Counted from the first letter of the stretch, positions 25,245-36,310 are shown. The stretch: DNA of 64,000 nucleotides from Coenobita brevimanus (GCA_032717465.1 CM064658.1:9442242-9506241); one strand, 5' to 3'. Translations and numbers: made by a program. The notes: generated by a model from the letters alone, not told the origin.

Positions 25245-28200
25245 CAGCCAATGCAATACTTCAGCTGTCACTGGCACTGTCATTACTACAGAAATTCCTT
25301 CCAGATAGTACCTGGGCAGTGTGAGATGTAGACCAGTAGTTATACCACTAGGAATTCAGGTCATTCTTAGAGACTCTGTACAACTACTGGATACTTTACT
25401 GGGAGGGAGCTGTGTTACGCTCTGGGAGTCTAGTAGTTCTGTCTCCCTTTCATTCCGTAGAAAGGCAAGTGAATTTCTGCTCAACTATCATGACGTTACG
25501 CTGCGTTAAGGAATTCTCGGCTGTGTGCACATAAAACAATCTTCTCGGCGTTCCCTTCCTGAGCCTGCAGTTTGGCCAGAGGAAGAGATCAGCACTAATT
25601 CATTGCATTCAGGCAGCTTTTGAATCGTGACGACTAAGCAACAAACAACCTTTCAGAGCAGCATATGCTGGGAGAAATTCCAGCTATCATTCTTCCTCTT
25701 AGGACAAGGTCTGGTCCTGCAGGAAACCTTATACGGATTGATACGGATACTCAAAAGAAGGATGGAACTGTCAACATAACATGCTAAGCTCAGTAAATCA
25801 ATAGGAGCAACAAAGCTGGTGACAGAACCGTGATTATCATGGCTCATAGCTCGCAAGGAAGAACAGTGACCATCTTTAACAGCTATGGAGCGACTGGAAA
25901 GGAAAAGTAAGACGAAAGCACAGGAAAGGAGATAGGAAATGTAGGGGGGCAGTTTGGAAATTAAAAACATATGCCCGACGAAAAGAACAATAGCAAGTAT
26001 TGAATTGAAATCCTAGAAAGAAAGTGACAGAGAATTGCGCGGAATGGAAGATCACCAGTGTAGCGTCCCTGATGAAATCAGTATTGGCAGCCAGAAAGAT
26101 TATAAGAAAAAATGTATTTCAAATCTTACAGTTCATGGTGGGCTGAAAGGCTTTAGAAACACAATAAATTAAATCAACTGGGAGAGAGAAGACCGGGTCT
26201 GGTCACCCTTCTTCAGTACCGACTAAGTGAGGGTAAGCTTCCAGCCAGATGGAAAACAGCCACTTGACAAGGGCGAAAGAGTCAGCCTAGGATGGGTGTC
26301 AGCATGGAAGCACAGTTTTTGAAAACATCAGAACCACCACCCACTGACCACTACTGTTTTCCTGCCTGGATTACGAGTCCAGTGCTCCTTGCCGGTGTAG
26401 GGGGATCAGAGATAGTAAGCTATATTGAGACCCCACCTATTCTCGCCAGGAATACAATGGCCTTTTCAGATGAGGAAGCGCCCATGGTGACCTATTATTG
26501 GCTAACATATATCGCCCATCATTCTCACCTGGATTATAGCGTTCTTTACAGGTGCATATAGATCCAAAATAATAAGCTACAGCACGAGGCATTCCACCTA
26601 TCACTGAGCACCATCTGTTATTCTCACTTGGATAATAGCACCCCCACATATCAGTGACCACCTTTAATATACCCTCACCAGTTTCTCACCTGAATTATGA
26701 CATTTTGTACAGGTGAAGAAAGAGCAATGGCAACATATAATGTCAAGTTCTCATCTATCATTGATCACCATCTATAACAGATCTACACCTACAATTGATA
26801 CCATTTATAATTATCCATCAGTTATCATTCTCACCTGGATTACAGCAGTCCTTACAGGCGTGGAAGGATCCATGACTATAGTGTCACCCCCATCATGCAC
26901 CAACATCTGTCATTTGCACTCAGATTACACTGAACTTCCGATAATCCGGCATCCGATGGTTTGAAAAACCCGATGGTTTGGAATTTTCAGCCCAGGGTCA
27001 TTTTTAGCTTTTTTAGGTAAAAAATCGAGAGCAATCGGGAAAAAATGAAAAATATAGAAAAATAGCTGAAAGTTGTGCACCGAACTATCCAATTCCGTAC
27101 ACATGCTGACATTCAGGAGGTCCCGGATGTTATTTTTTTGGGTGTGTTTTGAACATTTTCAGGTACCTGTCTGATAGTCTGGAAAATCTGATAATCCGGA
27201 AGGTCCATGGGCTACTGTATTCCGGATTAAAGAACTTTTACTGTATATTGGTCTATACACATGTAGAAGGGATTATGGTTATCCGTTATTGATCACACCT
27301 AGTACTGACCATCATCAATCGTTGCATCAGCATAAGTGTTTATACAAATGCAGAAATTCCTTAAGATTACCCATTGTTCACCCTAGTTAGTCTCACCTGG
27401 ATTATAGCGATCCTTACAGGTGTAGAAGGACCCATGATGACAGCTTGTGCCAAGGCCCCACCTGTCATTAACCACCACTGTGTCCTTGACGGGGGACTCG
27501 TTGAACAGCCACGCCAGGAACACGGTGGAGTTCCAGTACCAATCTGCTACATCATCAGCCCCATCAGACCACACCACCGCTGGATGGTAGTTGTTTACCT
27601 GTGGCACACATTTATTATATACCGTTAGGGTAAATGTACAGTTGGTGGTCATTACTGCATACTGATTTATTCATTGTGTTATCTTTATACACCTATTTCT
27701 TGCTGAATGCGGCCATGCTTGCTCGTGCGTGTGTGAGTGATAACCCGTACAGTTTTAATCTGACTTTAGCCAAATTTAACATAATGGTAGAGGAACAGTC
27801 AAGAGGTTGACCTATTGTTTCTCGAAATATATCAAAGGTCAAGATCGCATGACTAGGTCAAAATTTAACCTAGTAAGATCAACTTAAACAGTCTTTAACC
27901 TATTTAGACCAAACTTGGTGCAAGAGCTGAGTGTAATTAAAAAAAGTGTTTGAGTCTGAGAATGATCAGTCAAAGATCAAGGTCACACAACAAGGTCAAA
28001 TTTCAACCAGTGTGTCTGTATGAACAAAATAACTAAAAACAGATTTGATCTGATGTGGCACAAACTTGATGGAAGTCTTCAGGATCAGCGAAGGAGTTGA
28101 CTGACTGCCTTAGAGAAAAATTAGTTAAAGAACAAGGCCAAGTGGCTGGGTCAGCTTAATAGTTTCATTTGACTTCACAGATTTTAAGGAAGGGTTTAAA

Positions 28201-29555
28201 GTATGGCAAGATGAAGACATTCGATTCAAGAACAGTCAGTTAAAGGTCAAGATAAAAAGGAAAAGTCAGAATTCCAGGCCACAGGACGAGAGTCACTTAG
28301 AATTTTTGATGTGATTTGGACCAAAAGTGGTGGAAGGGTTCAGGGTCAGGCAGTCATGAAGTAATTAGATTTTGAGAGAATTCAGTTAAAGCTGAAGATC
28401 TGGAGACAAGTCAAATATCTGGCCCTTAGACCAGTTCGTGGGCGTGAGTGTTGCACTACGAGTGTTCCTCCTTGTTCGTAAAAATATTATTATTAGTTAT
28501 TACTACTATTAGTCTCCACCTATTCCATAGGTGGAGACTATTGTTTTCGCTGGTATTATTATTCCCGCCTCAGAGTTTCAAAACGATTCTCCAGGAGAAA
28601 TGGAGACTGTGCAAGGAATCTGAAGGGTGAGTTTATGTGTATATATAATTACATTGTTGATAGAGAAAAAAATTCCAGATCCTTTATGCACAGTGAAAAG
28701 GGCATGTCAGAATGAGTCATATCAGTATGATAATGTGAACAAGATAACTTGATTGTGTCTGCTGGAAATTTCAACTTTGATCTGTGCAAGGAATCTGAGT
28801 GGCCCAGGTTATGTGTCCTGGTATGGCCCTATTGCTGAGAGAAAAAAAAATTCCAAATCTCCCGAATGGAGCCAAGGTCATTGTATGAAACAGTAGGTGG
28901 AGACTAGTGACTGTCTGAAGGACAGTTACAGAGTTCTAGTAAATAATAATAATAATATTAATCCTGTACCCTCCCGACATCGTACTTTGTACGACAGTAC
29001 ATGGTAGCTGCCATGGTCCCGCCGTTGAACACCATACAATTCGCAAAATCAAGGCACATTGCACTCACATTTTTCAGATTTTGCTGGTGACTCATGGCAG
29101 ACAGACGAATGAGACCTTCCTCTAGAGTCTAGTGAATGTTAGTGGAAGCAACAACATCAGCTAGTCAAGTGTGCCAGAAATCAGCGGTTTATGGGTAGTA
29201 CCATTATGAACCTACGTTATTTTTCACCCATTTTTTACCATATATACCACAATAGTGTTGCTGTATATGTACTTTTGTAGCAAATAAATGTAAATATATG
29301 TATTAAGGTTGGTTTTGATTAGTTACCCTCCTCCTTCCCACTGTAGAAAACGTAGCAGACTAGCCTGGCCACAGAACACCTGGCTGAGGTGAAGGCGGAC
29401 CCACCTTAAGAGCACCAAGGGGTGACGGGAGCAACTTTCTTGGTGATTTTTATTAGTTTCTCACCAAAAGGGAATGTTTGAGAGAAAAAAAAATCGAAAA
29501 TTAATCGGAGTTTTCAGAGGGGGTGGAGGGGCCCGAAAAAACCGGGAGAGTACAG

Positions 29556-29599
<44 letters not shown>

Positions 29600-32355
29600 T
29601 GTCATCATGTATCATTGTTATTATTATTATTACTGTGGTGCATATGAGGTGTGGCTGCAGAGGATGGATGAGGTGTCATATGATAGGTATAAGGAAAAGA
29701 GGAATATGGCAAGAAGGGCTGTGCATGATGGTAAAAATTGGTAGCATATGAGAGGAGGGGTAGGCAATTAACTAAGAATTTTCAACTAAGAAAATGTTTT
29801 GGAAGGAAGTGAAAAGGGTGCGAAAGAGAGAGTCTGGGAAGGAAGAGAGCAAGTAAAAGCAGGGGATGGAAGGATGTCAAGTGAGATGTAGCCAGTAAGG
29901 ATGAAATGGGCAGAGTCATTTTAAAAGGTTGTTAAATATGGAGGAGGAAAGGGAGGCTGAGATTGTGGCGGATGGAAGGGTGCAAAGAATAAATGTGTTA
30001 GGAGAGCTGAATGATGCTTTGATCACAATGGAGGAGGGAAGTGCATGAGGCAGTAAAGGAGATGAAAACAGGGAAAGCTGCAGGTATGGATGGGTGTGAT
30101 GTGGAATGCCTGAAAGGTGGTGGAGAGCGACTATTATTGAGTGGTTAGTAAGATTGCTGAATGTGTGTTTTCTGGGCAGTATGGTGCCGATTGACTGGAC
30201 AAGTGCTTGTATGGTTCCACTGTATAATGGTAGGGGGTGATAAGAATGAATGTACTAGCTTTAGGGGTATAAGTCTGTTGAGTGTTGTAGGTAAGGTGTA
30301 TGGCAGAGTGTTAATTAAGAGAAAAGAAGGGTACGGGAGAAATTGACTGGTGATGAGCGGTGTGGCTTTAGGAGAGGCAGGGAATGCGTGGATCAGGTGT
30401 CTGCTGTGAGACAGGTGTGTGAAAAGTATTTAGCGAAAGGTAAAGATGTGTTTTGGGCGATCATGGATTTAGAGAAAGTGTATGGTAGAACTGGTGGGGA
30501 GGCTTTATAGACTGTTTTGAGATTGTATGGATCTGATGGTAGGCTGTTAAAAGAAATTGATAAGTTTTTATGTAATTAGTGAAGCATGTGTAAGAGTGGG
30601 AAATACTGTGAGTGATTGGTTCCCCGTGAGAGTGGGGCTGCGGCAGGGATGTGTGATGTCACCCTGGTTGTTTAATTTTTATATGAATGGTGTTGTAAGA
30701 GAGGTAAAACCAAAACTGTTAGGTGGAGATTTGAGTCTGGGTAGATGCTGATGGTAAAGAGTGGAATCTGAATCAGCTGCTGTTTGCAGATGATACTGCA
30801 CCGGTGGCTGATTCGGAGGGAGAGATTAGGACAGTTGGTAAAGGAGTTTCGAAGAGTGTGTGCAAGGAGGGAAATTGAGAGCAAATGAGAATAAGAGTAA
30901 AAAGTGATGACGTGTGCAAGGTTGGCAGATGGTAGGAGGATGAATATAGTTTTAAAGGTGCCAGGGAAGATAGAGTGTTTTAAGTATTTAGGGTCACATG
31001 TTGCTGTGGATGGAAGAATAGATGTAGAAGTGAAGTTAAAATAAATGAAGTAGTTAAGGTGCTGGGAGGAATGAAAAAAGTGTTTAGATGTTGTTTGCTT
31101 AGAATGGATGTAAAGAGAAGGCTGTATGAGGGTGTAATGCTACCGACTGCGTTATATGGGGCTGAAACATGGAATATGGGTGTAGCAGAGAGGAAGAGTT
31201 TGAAAGTAATGGAGATGAGATCTCTGAGGAGTATGTGTGGAGTGGAAAGTTTGAATGTAATGCAGATGAGATGTGTGAGGAGTATGTGAGGAGTAAGGCG
31301 CGCATTATGGATCGAGTGAGAAATGATGAAGTGCTAAGGAGAACTGGAGTTATGCGGGAGATGGCTGATCGAGTTGAGCAGAGAGTGTTGCGATGGTTTG
31401 GGCATATGGAGAAAACGGATGAAGTGCGATTGGTGAAAAAGAACTGAATCGGATGTGACAGGTGTAAGGCTGAGAGGAAAACCACGAATAGGATGGGATG
31501 GACAGTGTGAAGAGAGTGTTAGATGCAAGAGGGATGTCTGTTGAGCAAGGAAGCGTGGTTGGGCGTGATAGGAATGACTGGAAAGAAATTGTGAATGAAT
31601 TGATGGTGGCGCGGCCCTGAGGGGATGTTCTCCCACATTTGGTCTGATCAGCTTTGGATCAAGTCAGGTGCGGGTAAGGGGATGGGTCCATTATGAAGTG
31701 GCAGGGTTAAACCAGCTCTGCTGCCGGGTCCTGCTGCGGATGTCGCTGATTGCACCGTGCAGTTGACCCTCGTGCAGTGTGATGCGATGAGGATCTGTGA
31801 TTGCACCGTGCAGTTGACCCTCGTGCAGTGTGATACGATGAGGATCTGTCCCTTCTCCCACTGCGTCTAAGATACGAACAAATGCGTGTGCGTGGATGAG
31901 TAAATTGGGAGTGTGTTGTCCTGTCTCGGCCACCTCCTTTTCTTTGGGGGAAGCAGCCTAAGTATATAGATAGATAGATTATTATTGTAGCAGGAGGGGC
32001 GCCCATCATCGACTTACTCATTGTTGTGCTGTCTACAGGTGACTTTGCACTGCGCACTGAGTGACAACCAATGGGTTTCATGTAACCCAGGAAGCCATTT
32101 GCTACTCTGAGTGGCAACCACTATAACCAAATGACGACTGGTGGTCTGGTGGGTTACAGTGCTCCAGCTGGATGAAGCCTGTAATGGTTTCGGCTTGAGA
32201 AGCGGATTTGAGGTTTATTGCTCACGTGGCGCCTCTCAGGGTCGAGTGAGCTTGGTCACCTTTGACCTTCAGTGTTGGGACCGAATACCCTAGCCCGGGA
32301 CCCTCACGATCCTGATGGGGAAGAAAAGGAATGGGCTGCTGCTGCTGCTGCTCCC

Positions 32356-32387
<32 letters not shown>

Positions 32388-32949
32388 CCTTTTAGCCGAG
32401 AGACGTCATTTGTATTCACTTGTACTTTAACCTTGATTAGACCAGAAGGGGATAACAATATCTGACTTCCAGCATATACACAGATACACAGACCACACAA
32501 ATTGTCTGACTTACAGGGGAGTGACGGAGGAAAAAAAGGAACAGAAGTTCTGATTTAACCCTTCCAAGCCTATGGATACAAGTTTCAGTTTATCCTGCTG
32601 CTACTGACCAGTTTTATTTACATTAATAGGGCATTTAAGTGAAGGAGTTAACGAAGGCTACATCCATCCAGGTGAAGGGGTAATAAACACCTTATGTAAA
32701 CCTTGGATAATTTCATCTGTAGACTGCATGACTAGAGTGAAAAGGACGCCGTCGTGGTTGTGCCATCATATCATCATCATCATCTCGACCTCTTTTCCCG
32801 CCCAAGGTTTTGGTAGGTACAGACAGTAATTGAAAATACAAAAGTAGGAAATTACGAAGAGCATTCACACGTCATTCAAGCCCTGGCAATCATTGGCGCC
32901 ATCTCACAAGCGTAAAAATCTGCTCTAGCTGTTCATGTATCTTCGAGAT

Positions 32950-33007
<58 letters not shown>

Positions 33008-34994
33008 CTGCCAGACAGAGTAATTCTCTTGACAATACTGGAGTTAAATGAGAGGTGTGTCGAACCCTTATCTATATACCGTCTGCTCCAGGAGTCGTGT
33101 TTACCCCCTGCCACCCCGCTCTGGCTCATGTGGCAACGACGCACTATATACTCGTGTGGGTAGGAGGCAGACAGCGAGAGATTTATCGTCTAGTGTGATA
33201 CAGCAAATCGACATATTAAGATACGATTGAATGAGAAATACAGAGGATTATAATAGGGAATCTGTATGAGGGGGTATGTGGTGTTACTTATAATGCTGCA
33301 CTCTGATAAAGAAAATGGTGGCGAGGTGAAAAGAGGTAGGATGATGGAGGGGTGTGGTAAGGGGAAGGGAGAAAAGGGAGGGGGAATGTCAGGAGAATGG
33401 GAAGGGTGAAGAGGAGGGAGGTGGTGAAGCATCGAAGCACCGTGAATGGGAAGGACGAAGGGAGGAAGGGAAGGGGAATGAAGCTGTCCCCACGTTTCCA
33501 CTGGGTTATAATGGGTAATAGTGATACTGTCCTAGCTCCCTTCCGTCATTGTCTTACATGCCTCTAGGGGAGAAGAGTAGGAGGTTATGGGGACATCCAG
33601 GCCCTAAAAACTCACAAGGCCTTAGTAATCGTAAACTGTGAGGTGTTCGTAACCCTGCAGTTCACAAGTTGTTTTGCCGCTTCATTCTCACTTCGGCATT
33701 CCCGTTCTCCTGACCTGCCTCCCTTCCCCCTCTCCCTCCCTTACTGTGGGTAACACCATCATCACCTTACAGAGATTCCACATTATATTATATCCCCCGG
33801 TGGGTCATTCGACTGCATGTTAATATGTCGATGTACTGTATCACAATACTTAATACGAAAAATCTCTGCTGTCTGCCTCCCACCCACACGATTCGTGTTA
33901 GTACGCCGCTGCCACATGAGTGAGAGCGGGATGGCAAAGGAAGGTAACATGGTCCCCGAAGCCGACTGTACTCCTCCGTAAATACTTCATCCAGCAAAAT
34001 CCCTGTAAACTCTCACCTTCACTGACCTTCATAATCTTGTTTTTCTCACACACTTTATCTTATCTATCCAGCTTCTTCGTTGGCTAATTACCATATTTCC
34101 AAACACCTCCGAACTCGCACTCACATAGACCCTATTCTTCTCATTTCTTGGTTCTGGAGAGGGACAGCCTTCATGTGGTGGCACTGATATAACTACGTAT
34201 CAACTACACGGTTATACACAAGCTCCCTCAACTAACTCCCCATATCCCCTGGAAGGAGGATGGTGGACTGGGCTGTGACAACTTAAGCCTACAATCACTG
34301 GGTTCACTTTTCAGATGAGCCTGGTGCGACATCAACAACAACAACAACAACTTCTCTTCATGCAACTATACTATTTAAGCTCGCTCCTCTACATTATTAT
34401 CAACAGGCTCCTTACTCCACATCTTTAGCGAATCGCGTTATATCTCATCCCCTTCTTTCTATGCATTCCACACACATTCCCCAATAGTCCCAGATCCACT
34501 ACTATTACTTTCTCATTCTGTCATGCATAGTCCCACTTCCACTGCCTTTACTTTCTACTTCGTGCATTCATACCATTACAAAGTCTGACACTGATACGTT
34601 AATGTGGGTACTAACACACTTTCATGCCATCCTCTTGCAGCCTCCACACCCAGTCCTCTGTTTTATATCAAGACATTCATTGCACCAACTACATTTCCCT
34701 CTGCTCTCCTGATTAACTCTAGGACTAACGTAGCTCAGTCAAGTCGTCTGTCAGTAGCTGGAATATGAGTCTAGAGTTGTCCCGACCATGACATGACTAA
34801 AGGAAAAGGAATGAAAAATCTCAGGTTCCCATGCGTCTCACTCTCAGCTGAATAAAATGGCCTGGTGTTAGTTGAATAAAATACCAGGGCTGCTCCGATT
34901 ATGAGAGGGTTAAAGAAAAAGCTGTCTGACTTACCAGCTCATACAACTCTGGCATGGTTTTCCTGGTCACAAACTCGTGTGTTTGGAAGCTGTT
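24001..34994 (-). CDS. Fuca: Alpha-L-fucosidase (GH29), C-terminal half, four exons, partial
   Basis: Lysosomal or secreted glycosidase that removes alpha-linked L-fucose from glycoproteins and glycolipids. Exons in transcript order are 34994-34935, 27598-27397, 24691-24551 and 24211-24001. Phases agree at the three junctions (0, 1, 1). The chain reads [14 protein letters not shown], then VVWSDG with the Asp that acts as GH29 nucleophile, [58 protein letters not shown] and [20 protein letters not shown]. All match the animal fucosidase order. The N-terminal part of the barrel and the signal peptide are not found in this window on either side. The frame ends at TAA just before the gap. Introns 1 and 2 are long and repeat-filled. 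Introns holding an RTE copy and exon-end duplications could affect splicing. Confidence 0.93.
24551..24691 (-). CDS. Fuca: Fucosidase exon: [16 protein letters not shown]
   Basis: 141 nt, phase 1 at both ends, with acceptor GTTGCAG and donor GGAG-GTAAAC. It encodes 47 residues containing [18 protein letters not shown] and [12 protein letters not shown], both landmark stretches of GH29 fucosidases near the catalytic core. Confidence 0.95.
24720..25080 (+). mobile_element. Possible tRNA-derived SINE
   Basis: TGGGTCAGTGGTTGCAGTG resembles box A and GGTGCTGTGAACCC resembles a degenerate box B about 35 bases later. It lies in a fucosidase intron. Open frames in this segment have no recognisable domain. 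Confidence 0.4.
25081..26339. other. Intronic, no gene recognised; (CA)n at 25210-25241
   Basis: Near 26220-26280 a phrase translating as [12 protein letters not shown] is reminiscent of non-LTR RT N-terminal regions, but it is too short to call. The rest is unassigned intron. Confidence 0.45.
26340..26925 (-). repeat. Decayed tandem array derived from the exon 27397-27598 3' end
   Basis: The end of the next exon plus its donor (plus strand: TCTCACCTGGATTATAGC then TCCTTACAGG, TGTAGAAGGA) recurs in degenerate form near 26366, 26524, 26620, 26690 and 26829. Spacing is roughly 70-160 bases. Between the copies lies a shared intronic phrase like GAGCACCATCTGTTATTC. The copy at about 26829 keeps an intact CCAG-GTGAGA donor; others have lost bases. 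Weak further pieces are seen near 27255 and 27345. Confidence 0.8.
26928..27243. mobile_element. Pogo/Tigger-like MITE, 316 bp
   Basis: The ends are inverted and flanked by TA: left CACTGAACTTCCGATAATCC, right (reverse complement) CAGTAAAAGTTCTTTAATCC, with TA at 26926-26927 and 27244-27245. The ATAATCCGG core in the ends is typical of pogo/Tigger-type elements. There is no transposase frame inside. It interrupts the exon-end-derived array in the fucosidase intron. Confidence 0.85.
27397..27598 (-). CDS. Fuca: Fucosidase exon with catalytic nucleophile
   Basis: 202 nt, entering in phase 0 (CCACAG acceptor) and leaving in phase 1 (AATCCAG-GTGAGA donor). Encodes [13 protein letters not shown], where the Asp after WS is the GH29 nucleophile position, then [39 protein letters not shown] and RYNPG. 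The exon's 3' 35 bases plus donor are the source of the degenerate array downstream in the intron. Confidence 0.96.
27780..28440. repeat. AGGTCA-rich dispersed repeat
   Basis: Multiple GGTCAAGATCGCA, CAAAGGTCAAG, AGGTCAAAT and TTTAGACCAAACTTGGTG phrases recur, matching copies at 15.5, 35.3, 41.2, 47.7 and 49.3 kb. It is preceded by a short GTGCGTGTGTGAG stretch, the decayed form of the (GT)n that borders other copies. Confidence 0.8.
28450..28975. repeat. Putative MITE with inverted GTCTCCACCTA ends and a perfect hairpin
   Basis: A perfect 11-bp hairpin (TCTCCACCTAT-tcc-ATAGGTGGAGA) sits at about 28510-28535. An inverted copy of the arm (AGTAGGTGGAGACTAGT) lies near 28890-28910. Both sides run into ATT-type or AAT-type trinucleotide tracts. 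Boundaries are not certain. Confidence 0.5.
28976..29635. other. Intronic, no gene recognised
   Basis: No domain or repeat membership seen except the AAT/ATT tract at 29558-29632 at the 5' edge of the next LINE copy. Confidence 0.5.
29636..31978 (+). mobile_element. RTE-like non-LTR retrotransposon, family B, decayed copy in fucosidase intron
   Basis: Same family as 13255-15527 but plus strand and broken by many frameshifts and stops. Recognisable in order: [37 protein letters not shown], a damaged motif [40 protein letters not shown], and [14 protein letters not shown]. About 56 bases are tandemly duplicated near 31199-31300, and a 51-base unit in the 3' UTR is duplicated at 31748-31849; the other copy has one. 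It ends in (GATA)n at about 31966-31978. It is antisense to the fucosidase transcript. Confidence 0.92.
32030..32400 (+). mobile_element. SINE-like repeat, family B (plus copy)
   Basis: Matches the reverse complement of 8653-8975, including GAGTGACAACC, TGGTCTGGTGGGTTACAG (box-A-like), GAGGTTTATTGCTCACGT and a (GAT)n tail at about 32357-32388. A partial third copy may exist near 24430-24510 (CCATTGGCTTGTCACTCAAT). Confidence 0.8.
32953..33005. repeat. (CA)n microsatellite
   Basis: About 53 bases of CA repeats. Confidence 0.98.
33055..33990. repeat. Inverted repeat pair, arms about 190-220 bp
   Basis: The left arm (about 33080-33275) and the reverse complement of the right arm (about 33775-33970) align with clear divergence. 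Shared blocks include CTCATGTGGCA, GTGTGGGTAGGAGGCAGACA / GTGTGGGTGGGAGGCAGACA, GTGATACAG and TCGACATATTAA. A purine-rich plus strand (33290-33480) fills much of the spacer. Confidence 0.8.
34142..34350 (+). mobile_element. SINE-like repeat, family C (copy 2), (CAA)n tail
   Basis: CTGGAGAGGGACAGCCTTCA, TGTGGTGGCACTGA, a TGGTGGACTG block and CAGATGAGCCTGGTGCGACA match the copy at 61.2 kb. It ends in (CAA)n at about 34335-34352. Confidence 0.85.
34353..34934. other. Intronic; palindromic MITE fragment near 34850
   Basis: CAGCTGAATAAAATGGCCTG and a second TTGAATAAAATACCAGG near 34845-34890 belong to the dispersed inverted-arm element. Nothing else is recognised. Confidence 0.5.
34935..34994 (-). 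CDS. Fuca: Fucosidase exon: [15 protein letters not shown]
   Basis: 60 nt, 20 codons, phase 0 at both ends. It encodes [20 protein letters not shown], which matches the animal fucosidase segment just before the nucleophile exon. The donor CTG-GTAAGT is strong. The acceptor reads CCTTAAGTAG after a run of A on the coding strand, so it lacks a pyrimidine tract. Either a weak acceptor is used or the true 5' edge is a few bases away (an AG six bases on is an alternative). An in-frame TAG directly precedes it, so the exon cannot extend. Confidence 0.88.
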
Positions 34995-35279
34995 CTACTT
35001 AAGGTGCTTTTTTTTCTCACCAACAAAACGCTTCTGTAATCATTTTATAAGCTTGTTTCTGAAACCTACCATCATTTCGAATTGGGCACTTTTTCTTTTC
35101 ATTTTTTCCACACCCGCGAGCACCAAGTGAGCGGGTGTTATATTTTGATCGGCACGCTGCATGCTGGCGTGTGTTAGCTGTGAAATTCGAGCAATTTTTG
35201 TGTGATTTTCACCAATTTCGTGAGAGTTGAGGTTCAGCAAGGGTCTGCGTGAACAGGTCAAAAGTGAAGGACACACGGC

Positions 35280-35846
35280 ACAGTCAACTAAACCGCTGAG
35301 TTGATATAGATAAACATGGTGAAAGAGATATTAAAGGTAAGGAAAGGATGAATGAATTGAGTTTTGAAAATAATAAATCAAACTTCAAAGTCAGTGATGA
35401 AAGTCAAAATTTGACTTGCGTGAGTCTGTGTGAGCTAAATCACTGAAACAGTTTTGATTCTGCTCTTGAGCAAACTTGCTGGAAGAGTTGAGGGTCAGTC
35501 AAGGGGCTAAGGTAGGCATTTGAAAACAACAGGTCAAGTGGAAGGTGGCATGGCAAGGTCAACTTAAAGAGTTTTCTCCTGTTTATACCAAACCGGGTGG
35601 AATGGTTCAGGGTTAAGCAAGAGCAAAGGAATCTGACTTTGAGAATAATCAGTCAAAGGATATGGTCACAGGGCAAAGTCAACTATTAAGATTATTTCGT
35701 AAGGCCAACTTGAAGACTGCTGACCTGACCTAGAATAAACTTGGTGAAAGGGCTACGGGTAGAGTGAGGATGAATGCACTGAATTCTGCGAAAAATCAGT
35801 GAAAGGCAAAGGTCACAGGATAAGATCAAATGTCGATCCACTTATC

Positions 35847-35896
<50 letters not shown>

Positions 35897-35997
35897 GGCC
35901 AGTATTCCTGTTTTATTGCTAATGTCGGCAGTGACCCAAGTGTGCATGAGGTACAGCAGGTATATTCTCTCTCTCTCTCTCTCTGTATGTGTGTGTG

Positions 35998-36040
<43 letters not shown>

Positions 36041-36310
36041 ATTACAGTTGAAACATTTTGGATCATAGTTTGATCAGATTTGAAGAGAATGTTGTGAGTC
36101 AGCCCTGGACTGGCCTACCGGTTTTGAGGAAAAAACAAATGAAAGTCCAATTAAATTCACAGAGTTGGCCATGTTTGACCTCTTTGATCCGATTTACACT
36201 AAACCTGGTGAAACTGTTGAGGATCAGACATGGATGAAGCGATTCGATTTTGACAAGTCAAAGGTCAAGGTCAAAGAGCAAGATCAGTGGTTCAGTTCCA
36301 AGACCAATTA
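35280..36310. repeat. AGGTCA-rich dispersed repeat with (GT)n, (CT)n and (GA)n
   Basis: AGGTCA and TGACC phrases recur through the block, including TCAAAGGTCAAGGTCAAAG near 36257. A (GT)n tract at 35849-35894, a (CT)n near 35967-35983 and a (GA)n at 36002-36039 interrupt it. The open frame at 36165-36527 is repeat-derived and not a gene. Confidence 0.8.

Noticed and set aside
26210..26290. Phrase resembling the LPARWKTA region of LINE reverse transcriptases
   Set aside because: Too short and without neighbouring RT motifs.
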